Below the pieces are notes generated by a model. It saw only the letters and a program-made list of their open reading frames with translations, ran no database searches and was not told where the DNA came from. 64,000 nucleotides of DNA from Hyphomicrobium sp. GTDB taxonomy: Bacteria > Pseudomonadota > Alphaproteobacteria > Rhizobiales > Hyphomicrobiaceae. Shown here in pieces: positions 28,443 to 36,753 of the stretch. Position numbers and translations under genes: made by a program. Where the stretch lies: positions 119,693-183,692 of the forward strand of contig NZ_RXIZ01000012.1 of assembly GCF_003987855.1 (NCBI RefSeq), written 5' to 3'. Position 1 is the first letter of the stretch, and the number at the start of each line of letters is the position of its first letter.

Positions 28443-28522
28443 AGATCTTGGCGTCGCTCCCACGTTCCCTGACGTAGATCTACTTAAGCCCCGCAGTCTC
28501 CCCCGACTGCGGGATTTTTTTT
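28443..28522 (+). ncRNA. Candidate small RNA with CUCCCA hairpin loop and terminator
   Basis: An isolated plus-strand unit between two minus-strand genes. AGATCT (28443-28448), a 2-base bulge and GCGTC (28451-28455) pair with GACGT and AGATCT (28471-28481), exposing a loop with CTCCCA, complementary to ribosome-binding sites. A short linker is followed by a strong terminator. TATAGT at 28431-28436 could be the -10 of a promoter starting at about 28443; the -35 is unclear. The architecture recalls the alphaproteobacterial AbcR (alpha-r15) RNAs that repress transporter mRNAs with Hfq. Family membership is inference; the RNA-like structure is seen directly. Confidence 0.65.
28490..28522 (+). terminator. 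Rho-independent terminator of the small RNA
   Basis: CCCGCAGTC (28490-28498) pairs with GACTGCGGG (28505-28513), loop TCCCCC, then A and eight T residues. Textbook form on the plus strand; no plus-strand protein gene lies upstream within 2 kb. Confidence 0.92.
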
Positions 28523-28539
28523 GTTCGAAGCCGTGAACT

Positions 28540-29721
28540 TCAGGATTTGTCCCAAGCGGCAAAGCCTGCGGCTTTTGCCTCGTCCTCGCTGCAGAACCAA
28601 CGGCCGCCCCGATCAGTCCTGACGCGCGCCTCCGCGTACGCCTCTGACCATGGCAGGGCGTAGATCTTCGCGGACGCACGCACCACGCCCTTGATCGGAC
28701 AACCGTCCGGCGCATCGCGCTTGGCGGCTTCCCATGCTTGATCGCGCCACGCTTGCGGGCGAACGACTTCTCCCTGCCAGATGCCGCGCTTGGCTTCCTT
28801 TGCGGAGCTTTCCTCGCTGCTGAGCGAACCAAAGAACGACGTGTCCGTCGCGAACGCATAGCCGTCTCGGACAAGACCAACTGCGATGTCGTTTGAGCCG
28901 TCGACAAGACAATGGGCAAGCGTGCGGCCATCGCTATCCTGGCCGGAGGCGGTGCAGGTCACCTGATGGCCGCGAACAACCTTGTTGAGCGCCGCGCGCG
29001 CCGCAAAGGCGCAGTTCCAGCGGCGGCCGTTGTCGCGATAGCAAGGCTGCGCGGCGGCAGGCGCCTCGATCCCTTCAAGCCGTACGAGCGTGCCGTCGAC
29101 CCGCAAGACGTCGCCGGAAAGGGCGGCGGCAGCTCCGGAAATAACATTGGAAACGGTGACGCGATGCGATGAGCCACCGGCAGCGGCGTCGACTGGGGCG
29201 TCCGATCCGATGTTCAATACCGGCGCGCTGATCCCATCCGCGCTGCGCAGCATCGGACCGCCGATGTAGATCAGTCCGAGAACGAGCGCCGCGGTGATGA
29301 GGTGATGCGCCTGCAGCGGCGACTTTTTCGCCAGCGCAGGCAAGATAGAGAGCTTTTCTCGAACGGCATCCGCCGCCACGCGCGTCATCGGGCCTAACGG
29401 AGCCAAGATTCCAAGCAGTGCATCCTTCACCACGTTCCAACCGAAACGCGCCCACCGCGCCAGCAGCCAAAACACGGCGATAGCTACATCGGCGATCGTC
29501 CAGCCAATGACAGAGAGAGCGCGAAAGAAGCCGTTCTTCGCCGCCGCCGCCCCTGCAAGTCCCGCGTCGACGCCGGCGTCAGCGACGTTCTTGACCTTCT
29601 CGATTGCAGCAACGCGCGCGTCCTCAATCCGGCGCTGCCGGTCGGCGCGGCGCACGAGAACCGTCGTCCGCACATAGTCTTTCCACTCGAAGCCTTCGCT
29701 TCGCCTGCGCCACCCGAACAT
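28540..29721 (-). CDS. Membrane-anchored thermonuclease-family protein with C-terminal sunset-like domain
   Basis: 393 residues from ATG 29721, chosen because GGAGG is 9 bases upstream while an ATG at 29730 abuts it. A basic N-terminal region with a coiled helix (about 20-60) is followed by hydrophobic segments near 65-95 and 140-160. A nuclease-like domain at about 190-320 has VLRVDGTLVRLEGIEAPA, RAALNKVVRGHQVTC and DGRTLAHCLVDGSNDIAVGLVRDGYAF. The last about 50 residues (CPIKGV...KIYALPWSEAYAEARV...WFCSEDEAKAAGF) match the sunset-type domain often attached to such nucleases. It is 113 bp downstream of the kinase gene. Confidence 0.8.
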   Translation of the reverse strand: MFGWRRRSEGFEWKDYVRTTVLVRRADRQRRIEDARVAAIEKVKNVADAGVDAGLAGAAAAKNGFFRALSVIGWTIADVAIAVFWLLARWARFGWNVVKDALLGILAPLGPMTRVAADAVREKLSILPALAKKSPLQAHHLITAALVLGLIYIGGPMLRSADGISAPVLNIGSDAPVDAAAGGSSHRVTVSNVISGAAAALSGDVLRVDGTLVRLEGIEAPAAAQPCYRDNGRRWNCAFAARAALNKVVRGHQVTCTASGQDSDGRTLAHCLVDGSNDIAVGLVRDGYAFATDTSFFGSLSSEESSAKEAKRGIWQGEVVRPQAWRDQAWEAAKRDAPDGCPIKGVVRASAKIYALPWSEAYAEARVRTDRGGRWFCSEDEAKAAGFAAWDKS

Positions 29722-29834
29722 CAGGTGCATCCTCCCCGCAGAAAGATTCGTTGTTTGGCATTTTCGGGCGAATGATGGCAGCCCTTTGTCAGTTCAAGAG
29801 CGGCCAACAAGCTTTTCGTCGGCGCAGAGCAGGT

Positions 29835-32195
29835 TCAATTGCGCTGCGCGACCTGCGCTTCGGGCAGCGACCAAAGCCTTATCATGCCGTCCTGCCCCCC
29901 GGTCAAAAGCGTTCGCCCATCGCTGGAGAAGGCAACGGCCGTGGCGCCAGTGCCAAGCCCGCTGAGCGGCAAATAGGTGCGCGGCCGTTTCAGGTTTCGG
30001 ACGCGCACGACCCCGTCCTCCGATGCGGAGGCGAAGAGATCGCCCGTCTCAGAGAACGCCAGCGACGTGATGCGCGTGTTGTGCCCGCTGAGTGTTCGCT
30101 GCATTCGATATGAATTCATCGATAGCAACTTGACGGTGCCGTCGAGACTGCCGGTCGCAAGCGAAGCTCCATCAGGGGAAAAAGCAAGCGCGGAAATGAA
30201 GTCCGAATTATTGCGATAGAGACGGCGCATATCCTTCGTCTCCGCGCTCCATATTCGCACCGCCCTATCCGCGCCGCCCGAGGCTATCCAGCGCCCGGTC
30301 GGATCGACGGCGAGCGCCTGCACGGCATTTTCGTGACCCTCAAGCACCGCGACAGGTGCGCTTTCGAAAGCGGTCTCCCAAAGCGCGACGGTCCAATCGT
30401 GGCTCGCCGCCGCGACCCGATCTTCCGAACCGATAAAGTCGACCGCCCAAATGGTCGCGTCGTTGCGCTTGAAGCTGTACAGCCGCCGCTTGGTATCGAG
30501 ATCATAAACGGCCACCACGCCGTTGGCGTGACCCGTGACGACCCGGTTGTTACGCACGGCGAGTGACACGGCTGGACCATCATCCAACGTTATCGTGCCA
30601 AGCTGGTAGCGTGTGTCGTAGGACCAGATTTTGAGCTGCGGCTCGTGCGCGGCTGTGACGATGAGGTGGCCGTCGCCGCTAAGAGCCATCCGCTCGACGG
30701 GCGCGCCGTAGGCCTTTATCTCCGCGGTTTCGGTGAGCGTCGGCTCAGGCGCCGACGGCGTCTTGCCGATCGCTCCCGTGGTGATCGCGGCCTTCGGCGC
30801 GGTCAGAAATTGCGGAATGCGATCATGGAACGCGAATACGACGGCCGCCGCCGCAGCGCCCATGATGAGCTTGGTCTTCAACCAGCGCGTAACCGACCGG
30901 CGCGGCACGTCCGGATTGGGTCGCGCCTTCTGCTTCGACTTTGCTTTTTCTGCTGCTGGCCGAGGCGGAGGAGGCAGTGGCGGCAACTTCTCCGCGGCCT
31001 TTGCAGCTTTGGCAGCCTTATCTACCTTTGCTTTCTCAGCGCGCGCTTTCGCTTTTTCGGCGGCGGCGGCCTTTTTCAAAGCCGCAGCAGACGGTGCGGC
31101 AGCTGCCACCGGCGGCTTGGTCTTGCTTTTTGCGCCGGCCGGATCTTTCAGCGACTCGACGAAGTCGAGCATCACGCCTTTGGGACCAGGCGCATCGGGC
31201 GGCGGCGGAACAGGGGCGTTCGTAACGACTTCTGTCGCCCGCTTTTCCTCCTCTTCCTTTCGCCAAACTTCCGTTTTTTCGCGAAGCCGCTGGAAGAGAC
31301 CTGGCTTTTCCGGATCGGGTGCCAGCAGTGCGCCCCGCCATTCCGCGACCGACCTCGGACGCGCATCTACGGACAGCGCAAGGGCTTGCTGAATGGCGCC
31401 AAGGAAGGATGCACGATAGCCCGCGAGAGCGGCATCGCGAACCGGCACCATCTCGTCCTTCATCATACGTGACGGCGAATCCGGCGGCCGCTTGCCGGTT
31501 ACGGCATGATAGAGCGTGGCGGCGAACGCATAGATGTCGGACCACGGACCCTGCTGCCGGCTTGTTTCGGCGTACTGTTCGTAGGGGCTGTAGCCGGGTT
31601 TCACGAGCGCGGACACAGTCTTCGTTTTGGAATGCGCCGCGATATCGCTCCGCGCTGCGCCGAAATCGATCAGCACCGGATCTCCGGTGTTGCGAATGAT
31701 GATGTTGTCCGGCGCAATATCCCGATGCAGGAAGTCGGCCTTGTGAATGACCTCCAGCGCATCGAGTAGCGGTGCTACGATCTGATCAAGTTCTTTCTGC
31801 CGCGGCGCCCGGCCAAGGTCTTTGAGCCAGTTCTTGAGGCTTTTGCCCTCCTCGAACCGCAACACCATGTAGGCGGTGTTGTTGGCGCGGAAGATGCGAT
31901 GCACCTTGACAATGTTGTGGTGGTCGAACTTCGCCAGCGTCTGCGCTTCTTCAACGAAGCGGTCGAGGCCCCAGTTGTAATCGCTCGTGCAACTTTCTGA
32001 GCGGGGAGTCGCCTCGTGATTCTCGGTACGGAGCGCAAAATCGCTTGGAAAATATTCTTTGATGCTGACTTTCCGGGTCAGTTCCGGTTCGTCCGCGAGG
32101 TAGGTGACGCCGAAGCCGCCCGCACCGAGCACGCGCACGATTTTGTAATCGCCCGCGAGTTCCGTGCCGTCCGGTAAAGCGACAAGCTGCGTCAT
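29835..32195 (-). CDS. Ser/Thr protein kinase with WD40 beta-propeller
   Basis: 786-residue membrane kinase. The kinase domain (about 15-290) has the glycine loop GAGGFGVTY, Lys46 in SIKEYFP, HRDIAPDN (159 catalytic Asp) and DFG (177-179). A Lys/Ala-rich linker (about 340-430) precedes one transmembrane helix (about 440-465), and a WD40 propeller (about 490-786) with repeated GH...V..LAFS.DG..LASGS.D..VRLW units should face the periplasm. It probably phosphorylates FHA proteins from the divergent operon. The C-terminal stop lies 113 bp upstream of the nuclease gene start. Ligand unknown. Confidence 0.9.
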   Translation of the reverse strand: MTQLVALPDGTELAGDYKIVRVLGAGGFGVTYLADEPELTRKVSIKEYFPSDFALRTENHEATPRSESCTSDYNWGLDRFVEEAQTLAKFDHHNIVKVHRIFRANNTAYMVLRFEEGKSLKNWLKDLGRAPRQKELDQIVAPLLDALEVIHKADFLHRDIAPDNIIIRNTGDPVLIDFGAARSDIAAHSKTKTVSALVKPGYSPYEQYAETSRQQGPWSDIYAFAATLYHAVTGKRPPDSPSRMMKDEMVPVRDAALAGYRASFLGAIQQALALSVDARPRSVAEWRGALLAPDPEKPGLFQRLREKTEVWRKEEEEKRATEVVTNAPVPPPPDAPGPKGVMLDFVESLKDPAGAKSKTKPPVAAAAPSAAALKKAAAAEKAKARAEKAKVDKAAKAAKAAEKLPPLPPPPRPAAEKAKSKQKARPNPDVPRRSVTRWLKTKLIMGAAAAAVVFAFHDRIPQFLTAPKAAITTGAIGKTPSAPEPTLTETAEIKAYGAPVERMALSGDGHLIVTAAHEPQLKIWSYDTRYQLGTITLDDGPAVSLAVRNNRVVTGHANGVVAVYDLDTKRRLYSFKRNDATIWAVDFIGSEDRVAAASHDWTVALWETAFESAPVAVLEGHENAVQALAVDPTGRWIASGGADRAVRIWSAETKDMRRLYRNNSDFISALAFSPDGASLATGSLDGTVKLLSMNSYRMQRTLSGHNTRITSLAFSETGDLFASASEDGVVRVRNLKRPRTYLPLSGLGTGATAVAFSSDGRTLLTGGQDGMIRLWSLPEAQVAQRN

Positions 32196-32466
32196 TGTCC
32201 TCGAGCGCGGGCCCCCGCGCGCTTGTGATTACCCATTGTAGGTTTGGCCGGCGCTTCGGGGCGTCTGCAACCCCGGACGCGAGGCTCACTCCGGCTTCTC
32301 ATCGAGCCGGTTCGATCTTGTCTATGTTTTGATCCCATGACGCAAGAATGTGGCGTATCGACGGGCGATGAACCCGCGATGAATAATTCGCCAAGGTGTC
32401 GCTTTCGCGCCATGTTGCCGCCGCCATCTGCTCACCAACTTCCCGTTGCGGACAGGGATTCGATCG

Positions 32467-33129
32467 ATGCTGCAACCCAAGTCAGGACGGATGCGAACCG
32501 CCTTAGCGGGTACGGCGATTCTCTTGACGATGGCAGTCTTGACTTTTTGTGCCTCGCGTGGCGACGCGGAGAATATATTCGATCCTCATCACCAAACAGA
32601 GGACGGCGGCTCGCTCGTCGCGCATGCTCAATCGCTGCTGCGGGAGAGCTATCGCGCCGCTCCGACGCTGACATTGGGATTGATGCTCGCCGTTATGCTC
32701 CCGATTCTGGCGACGCTATTGCCTCTTTCAAAACCTTTGACCCGCGCCCCGAACGCGACCCGGCGCTATAGGCCTGGGCGTAACGACGGATTCGAAGCTA
32801 TGGCAGAAGGTCATCGCGGCCCGGGTTCTCATCACCCCTTCGTCGAGATAGAAAACGGCCGCGGCATGCGCTGCGCGATCCTTCGCGACATGCTCCGAAT
32901 CGGGCGGGAGGACGACAACGACATTCGCATCCCCAGCAAGTTTGTGCACCGCTATCACGCTGCCATTCATCGCGAAGATTTCGACGACTGGCACATCACG
33001 GATTTGACCGGCGTCGAAAGCAACGGATTGATTGTCAACGGTAAGCGCTGCTGCGAAGCGCGCTTGCGAGACGGCGACCTCATCCAGCTTGGTCCAGGGA
33101 AGCTGCGTTTTCGCGCCGGCGCCGGCTAA
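32467..33129 (+). CDS. FHA domain membrane protein
   Basis: 220 residues from ATG 32467 (CAGGGA nearby). Hydrophobic segments near 15-30 and 70-90 suggest membrane attachment, and a forkhead-associated domain spans about 115-215. Its core has LRIGREDDNDIRIPSKFVHRYHAAI and NGLIVNGKRC, with conserved Gly-Arg, His and Asn of phosphothreonine recognition. It heads a plus-strand operon of two FHA proteins and a PP2C phosphatase, divergent from the kinase gene. It probably binds the phosphorylated kinase or its substrates. Confidence 0.85.
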   Translation: MLQPKSGRMRTALAGTAILLTMAVLTFCASRGDAENIFDPHHQTEDGGSLVAHAQSLLRESYRAAPTLTLGLMLAVMLPILATLLPLSKPLTRAPNATRRYRPGRNDGFEAMAEGHRGPGSHHPFVEIENGRGMRCAILRDMLRIGREDDNDIRIPSKFVHRYHAAIHREDFDDWHITDLTGVESNGLIVNGKRCCEARLRDGDLIQLGPGKLRFRAGAG

Positions 33130-33232
33130 TACTCACGCCGCCGCCAAGCTTCCGTCCAGGTTCCAGTTCATGCGTTGAAGACACGTGCGGCATGGCGGAT
33201 GTCCGCGCTCGGCAACTTTTAGAGAGGTGAAA

Positions 33233-34027
33233 ATGGCGGTTGAGAGAGGCGAGACGACGGGTGGGAATGAGGCAAAGGGCGCCAAACCCCATAAATTCCT
33301 TGGATCGCTCCGCGATGCCCTGATGGCGGCTGGCCGCGAGGATACCGCTGCGCCCCCGCCGCCGGCTCAGGCCCGGCCGCAAGAAGGGGTGACACCGTCG
33401 CCAACCGCTAACGAGAAGCCGCCGGCGCCTTCGCCTGCGCAAAAATCAGAAATACCGAGCGCCGAGGAGGCCGCGCGTTTGGCGCGAACCGGCCCAGAGC
33501 CGAAAATTCCAGAAGGATTTGGTCTTCCGAAGGAAGCCGACGCACCGCCCACCACACGCGTTATCCGGCCCGAGCCCAAGCTCAAGCCCAAAGAGGTCGA
33601 ACCCGATGAGGCGCCGCGCACGGTTCTTGTCCGTGGCAAGCAGAAGATTGAGCACGGCGTTTTTGAACGTGATCCAGTGGTCGGATTTCTGATCGTCGTC
33701 GGCGGCCCAGGAATCGGCTCGTACCGCCCTATTTATGAGGGCAACAATACGGTCGGAAGATCGCGCGAGAATAGAATTCCGTTGGACTTCGGCGATGATG
33801 CGATTTCAAACGAAGCGCAGGCGTATCTGCGTTATGATTCAAGCGATCGCTCTTTCCTCTTCGTGCCAAATCTTGCTAAGACAAATGTCGTGTCCGTAAA
33901 CGACAAGCGGCCGGCCGGTCCTGTACCGCTGCAGTCGATGGACGTCATAACCCTCGGGCGCACACAGGTCGCATTCCTGCCATTCTGCGGAAGCGACTTC
34001 GACTGGTCCGAGATTTCCGAAGCTTAA
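33233..34027 (+). CDS. Second FHA-domain protein with disordered N-terminus
   Basis: 264 residues from ATG 33233, which has GAGAGGTG upstream; an earlier in-frame start at 33185 lacks such a site. Residues 1-150 are Pro/Lys/Ala/Glu-rich and probably disordered. The C-terminal FHA domain (about 160-260) has GRSRENRIPLDF and VVSVNDKRP, but where most FHA domains have SRxH there is SNEAQ, so phosphothreonine binding may be altered or lost. The next gene (PP2C) starts 8 bp later. Confidence 0.78.
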   Translation: MAVERGETTGGNEAKGAKPHKFLGSLRDALMAAGREDTAAPPPPAQARPQEGVTPSPTANEKPPAPSPAQKSEIPSAEEAARLARTGPEPKIPEGFGLPKEADAPPTTRVIRPEPKLKPKEVEPDEAPRTVLVRGKQKIEHGVFERDPVVGFLIVVGGPGIGSYRPIYEGNNTVGRSRENRIPLDFGDDAISNEAQAYLRYDSSDRSFLFVPNLAKTNVVSVNDKRPAGPVPLQSMDVITLGRTQVAFLPFCGSDFDWSEISEA

Positions 34028-34034
34028 GGATCGA

Positions 34035-34820
34035 ATGCCGCCGTTCGAGCATGCAGTCGCCGCAACGCGCGGAGCCCGCGACTATCAGGAAGATACCGCC
34101 GCCTTTCTATCCGGCGGGGATCCGATCGCCTTGTCCAACGACGGGCCCGAATACGACCGTTCGGGCTTCGCAGTCCTCGCCGATGGCATGGGCGGCCACA
34201 CCGGCGGTGCCCTCGCAAGCCGCACGGTGTGTGACCACTTCCTGAAGCATGCCGTGGCCTCGACCGGCGACCTTAGCGAGCGCCTTATCTCCGCGCTGGG
34301 GGCAGCAAACGCCGCCATCGCGAGCAAAATCGTTCAAAATCCGTTGTTGTCCGGAATGGGCTCGACGCTGATCGGCGCCGCATTTAGTCCCGCAGGCGTC
34401 GAATGGGTCAGCGTTGGAGATAGTCCGCTCTTTCTTTTCCGGCGTGGCGAGCTCGCGGTTCTGAATGAAGATCACTCGCTCGCCCCCGAGCTTGAGCGCA
34501 TGGTTGCGGAAGGCAAGTTGACGGCCGAGGAAGCTCGACACGATCCGCGCCGACACATGCTGCGGTCAGCCGTTACGGGCGAGGAAATAGATCTCCTTGA
34601 TGTCTCGCGGCAGCCCTTGAAGCTCGAGCCGGGAGATTTCATCATCCTGGCCAGCGATGGCATCGCGACGCTGGAAACGAGCGAGGTTGCCCGCCTCGTT
34701 CAAGGCTATGCCAAAGACGGCGCCGCGGCCGTTGCAAGGGCGATCATTCGCGCCATCGAGTCGATAAAAGAGCCTTATCAGGATAACGCCACGGTTCTGG
34801 TCGTGCGCGCTGTCGGCTGA
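34035..34820 (+). CDS. PP2C-family Ser/Thr phosphatase
   Basis: 261-residue metal-dependent phosphatase. The metal ligands and motifs of PP2C are visible: RDYQEDT near the start, LADGMGGHTGG, GMGSTLIGA, WVSVGDSPLF, LASDGIATL and the final YQDNATVLVV. It is only 8 bp after the second FHA gene. It is likely to reverse phosphorylation made by the divergent kinase. The domain is complete, with no extra regions. Confidence 0.93.
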   Translation: MPPFEHAVAATRGARDYQEDTAAFLSGGDPIALSNDGPEYDRSGFAVLADGMGGHTGGALASRTVCDHFLKHAVASTGDLSERLISALGAANAAIASKIVQNPLLSGMGSTLIGAAFSPAGVEWVSVGDSPLFLFRRGELAVLNEDHSLAPELERMVAEGKLTAEEARHDPRRHMLRSAVTGEEIDLLDVSRQPLKLEPGDFIILASDGIATLETSEVARLVQGYAKDGAAAVARAIIRAIESIKEPYQDNATVLVVRAVG

Positions 34821-35035
34821 CATCATTCGCGGCCACCATCATCTCAAACGCGTTTTAAATCACGTTCTCGTTCCGGGCACGGGTTCGAAAATTCGAAGCG
34901 ATTTTAATGACTTATGCCGCGCGCGGGCTGACCTTACGCAAATGTATGCTGGCAGCCAGAAACTCGCAAAGAACCTTCCGTATTGACCCCACGCTGACGG
35001 TCGCAATGACCGGAAGAGATGCTAAGGAGAGACAA

Positions 35036-35203
35036 ATGATTTCCAAGATTCTGAGCGGCGCGGTTATCGCTGGTCTTCTGATGGCCGTTTCGGCTCCCGT
35101 CGTTGCTTACGCTGACGACGCAGCTCCCAAGACCAAAGCCGACTGCAAGAAGGCCAAGGGCAAGTGGGACAAGGCAACGAAGAGCTGCACGCTCCCGAAG
35201 TAA
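35036..35203 (+). CDS. Small secreted protein, 55 residues
   Basis: From ATG 35036 (AAGGAGA upstream) the product has a clear signal peptide (MISKILSGAVIAGLLMAVSAP ending VVAYA) and a mature peptide of about 31 residues with two cysteines in DCKKAKGKWDKATKSC, likely disulphide-bonded. It is a common short type in Hyphomicrobium and relatives with no known function. A terminator follows. A longer frame from 34907 is possible but lacks a signal. Confidence 0.75.
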   Translation: MISKILSGAVIAGLLMAVSAPVVAYADDAAPKTKADCKKAKGKWDKATKSCTLPK

Positions 35204-35230
35204 GTTTTGCAAAAACTTGCATGACTAGAA

Positions 35231-35260
35231 ACAGTGGGTGTCATCACCCGCTGTTTTTTT
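35231..35260 (+). terminator. Rho-independent terminator of the small secreted protein gene
   Basis: ACAGTGGGTG (35231-35240) pairs with CACCCGCTGT (35245-35254) with one G-T, loop TCAT, followed by a T run to 35260. It ends 12 bases before the convergent channel gene. Confidence 0.85.
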
Positions 35261-35271
35261 GTGCCTGGACC

Positions 35272-36483
35272 TTAGAAAGCTTTCCAGTCGTTAGCTGACG
35301 CGCGCATGTCGGCAGCAAGTCTGCGAATATGCAACGCCACCCGCGGCTGCTTCGACGCCAGCCTATGATAGTCCTCCCGCTGCAATTTCAGCAGACGGCA
35401 CCGGGACGCTGTGATGACGGCGTCGCCGTGCAGACCATTCTCGAACATTGCGTCGACCCCGAAAACATCTCCCGCTGAATACACGTGGCGCTCGCCATTG
35501 ACGAACTTCTCGAGTTTGCCCGACGCAATGAAGTACATGGCGTCTCCAGGCGCTCCCTTCTTCACCACTTCGACGTTTGGCGGCAGGTTGTGAGCCTCAA
35601 GCAGCGGCATGATTTCCGCCGCTTCTTTGGCATCCAGGCGCGCGAGCATGGGAACACGCGACATGAGCGACCACGAGATGACGAAGTCGCGCCGCTGCAA
35701 TTCCTGCGCAAATCCTGTCGAGATGATCGCGACCGGTAGGGCGAGAATACAAAGGCCCGTGATCATAGTGAGGCCTCCGACGACTTTGCCGAGCGCGGTG
35801 ATCGGCGTGGCGTCGCCATATCCGACAGTCGTCAAAGTTGCGATCGCCCACCACGCGGCTTCCGGCACACTTCCGAACTTCTCCGGCTGCGCATCGCCTT
35901 CGATGTAATACATGAGCGTGGCCGAAAAGAGCAGCGCCATCGCGAGCAGGAGGCCCGCCCCCGCGAGCGCCTTTCGCTCATTCGAAAGCACACGGATCAG
36001 CGTGTACATCGCCGGCGAGTACCGCGACAACTTGAGGAACCGCAACAGGCGAAGCGTTCGCAGGATTCGCAGATCGATCGGAAAGACCGCGCTCACGTAG
36101 AACGGCAGGAACGCCAAAAGGTCGATGATCAGCGCTGGCTGTCGCGCAAACTTCAAGCGGGCTTTTAAAGGTCGCGCACGGGCCAGATATGGAACTTCCA
36201 CGGCGGTCCAAATCCGCAAGGCGTATTCGATCGTAAATGCCGCGACCGAAAAGATCTCGAAGTAATGGAAGAGCGTTCCCCAGTGCGCGCGCATGTTCGG
36301 CACCGTTTCCGCAACGAAGGCTGCAACGTTCAGCAGGATGAGTGCAACGATGAAGCTATCGAAGATTTTGCTGGCGGCGTCTTCTCCGTGTCCCGTCTCA
36401 ATGATTTCGTAGATCCGATGGCGCAACCTCTTCTCCCCGCCGCCGAGGGGAACACTCGCAACCCGGTCAACCCGCTCTTGCAC
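35272..36483 (-). CDS. Voltage-gated-type K+ channel with cyclic-nucleotide-binding-like domain
   Basis: 403-residue six-helix channel. The S4 helix (about 138-152, DLRILRTLRLLRFLKLSR) carries regular Arg/Lys, and the selectivity filter TTVGYGD is at 218-224. The C-terminal cyclic-nucleotide-type domain (about 290-395) lacks the usual phosphate-binding pattern: GDVFGVDAMFENGLHGDAVITA replaces FGE-x-A-x-RxA. It may therefore respond to another signal or none. The start is GTG at 36483 with AGGAGGGG close by. It is convergent with the small secreted protein gene. Confidence 0.9.
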   Translation of the reverse strand: MQERVDRVASVPLGGGEKRLRHRIYEIIETGHGEDAASKIFDSFIVALILLNVAAFVAETVPNMRAHWGTLFHYFEIFSVAAFTIEYALRIWTAVEVPYLARARPLKARLKFARQPALIIDLLAFLPFYVSAVFPIDLRILRTLRLLRFLKLSRYSPAMYTLIRVLSNERKALAGAGLLLAMALLFSATLMYYIEGDAQPEKFGSVPEAAWWAIATLTTVGYGDATPITALGKVVGGLTMITGLCILALPVAIISTGFAQELQRRDFVISWSLMSRVPMLARLDAKEAAEIMPLLEAHNLPPNVEVVKKGAPGDAMYFIASGKLEKFVNGERHVYSAGDVFGVDAMFENGLHGDAVITASRCRLLKLQREDYHRLASKQPRVALHIRRLAADMRASANDWKAF

Positions 36484-36753
36484 GACAACCCCTCCTTAAA
36501 GCCCCGCCTGCATCGCCACCGCGCTTCGCCGCAGTGCATCATCGTTCGCCCCTCATGCAGTGCGGTTACTCAGACCCCGCGACGTTGAGTAGACCTTGCG
36601 TACACGAGCTAAGTAAGGCATCAGCGCAGAGGTCTCGCGGGGCTCTACAAAATCTTTCAGCTGCTCCGGTTCTGAAGGTAAATTCAGGCTCCCGCCGGAC
36701 CCCGTTTCGGTTAATCGTCTGTCTATAAAAAAAGATTTCTAGGAGGAATCCCC

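Noticed and set aside
28490..28522. Terminator assigned to the minus-strand nuclease gene at 28540
   Set aside because: The T run lies on the plus strand after the hairpin; on the minus strand no T run follows, so it serves a plus-strand transcript.
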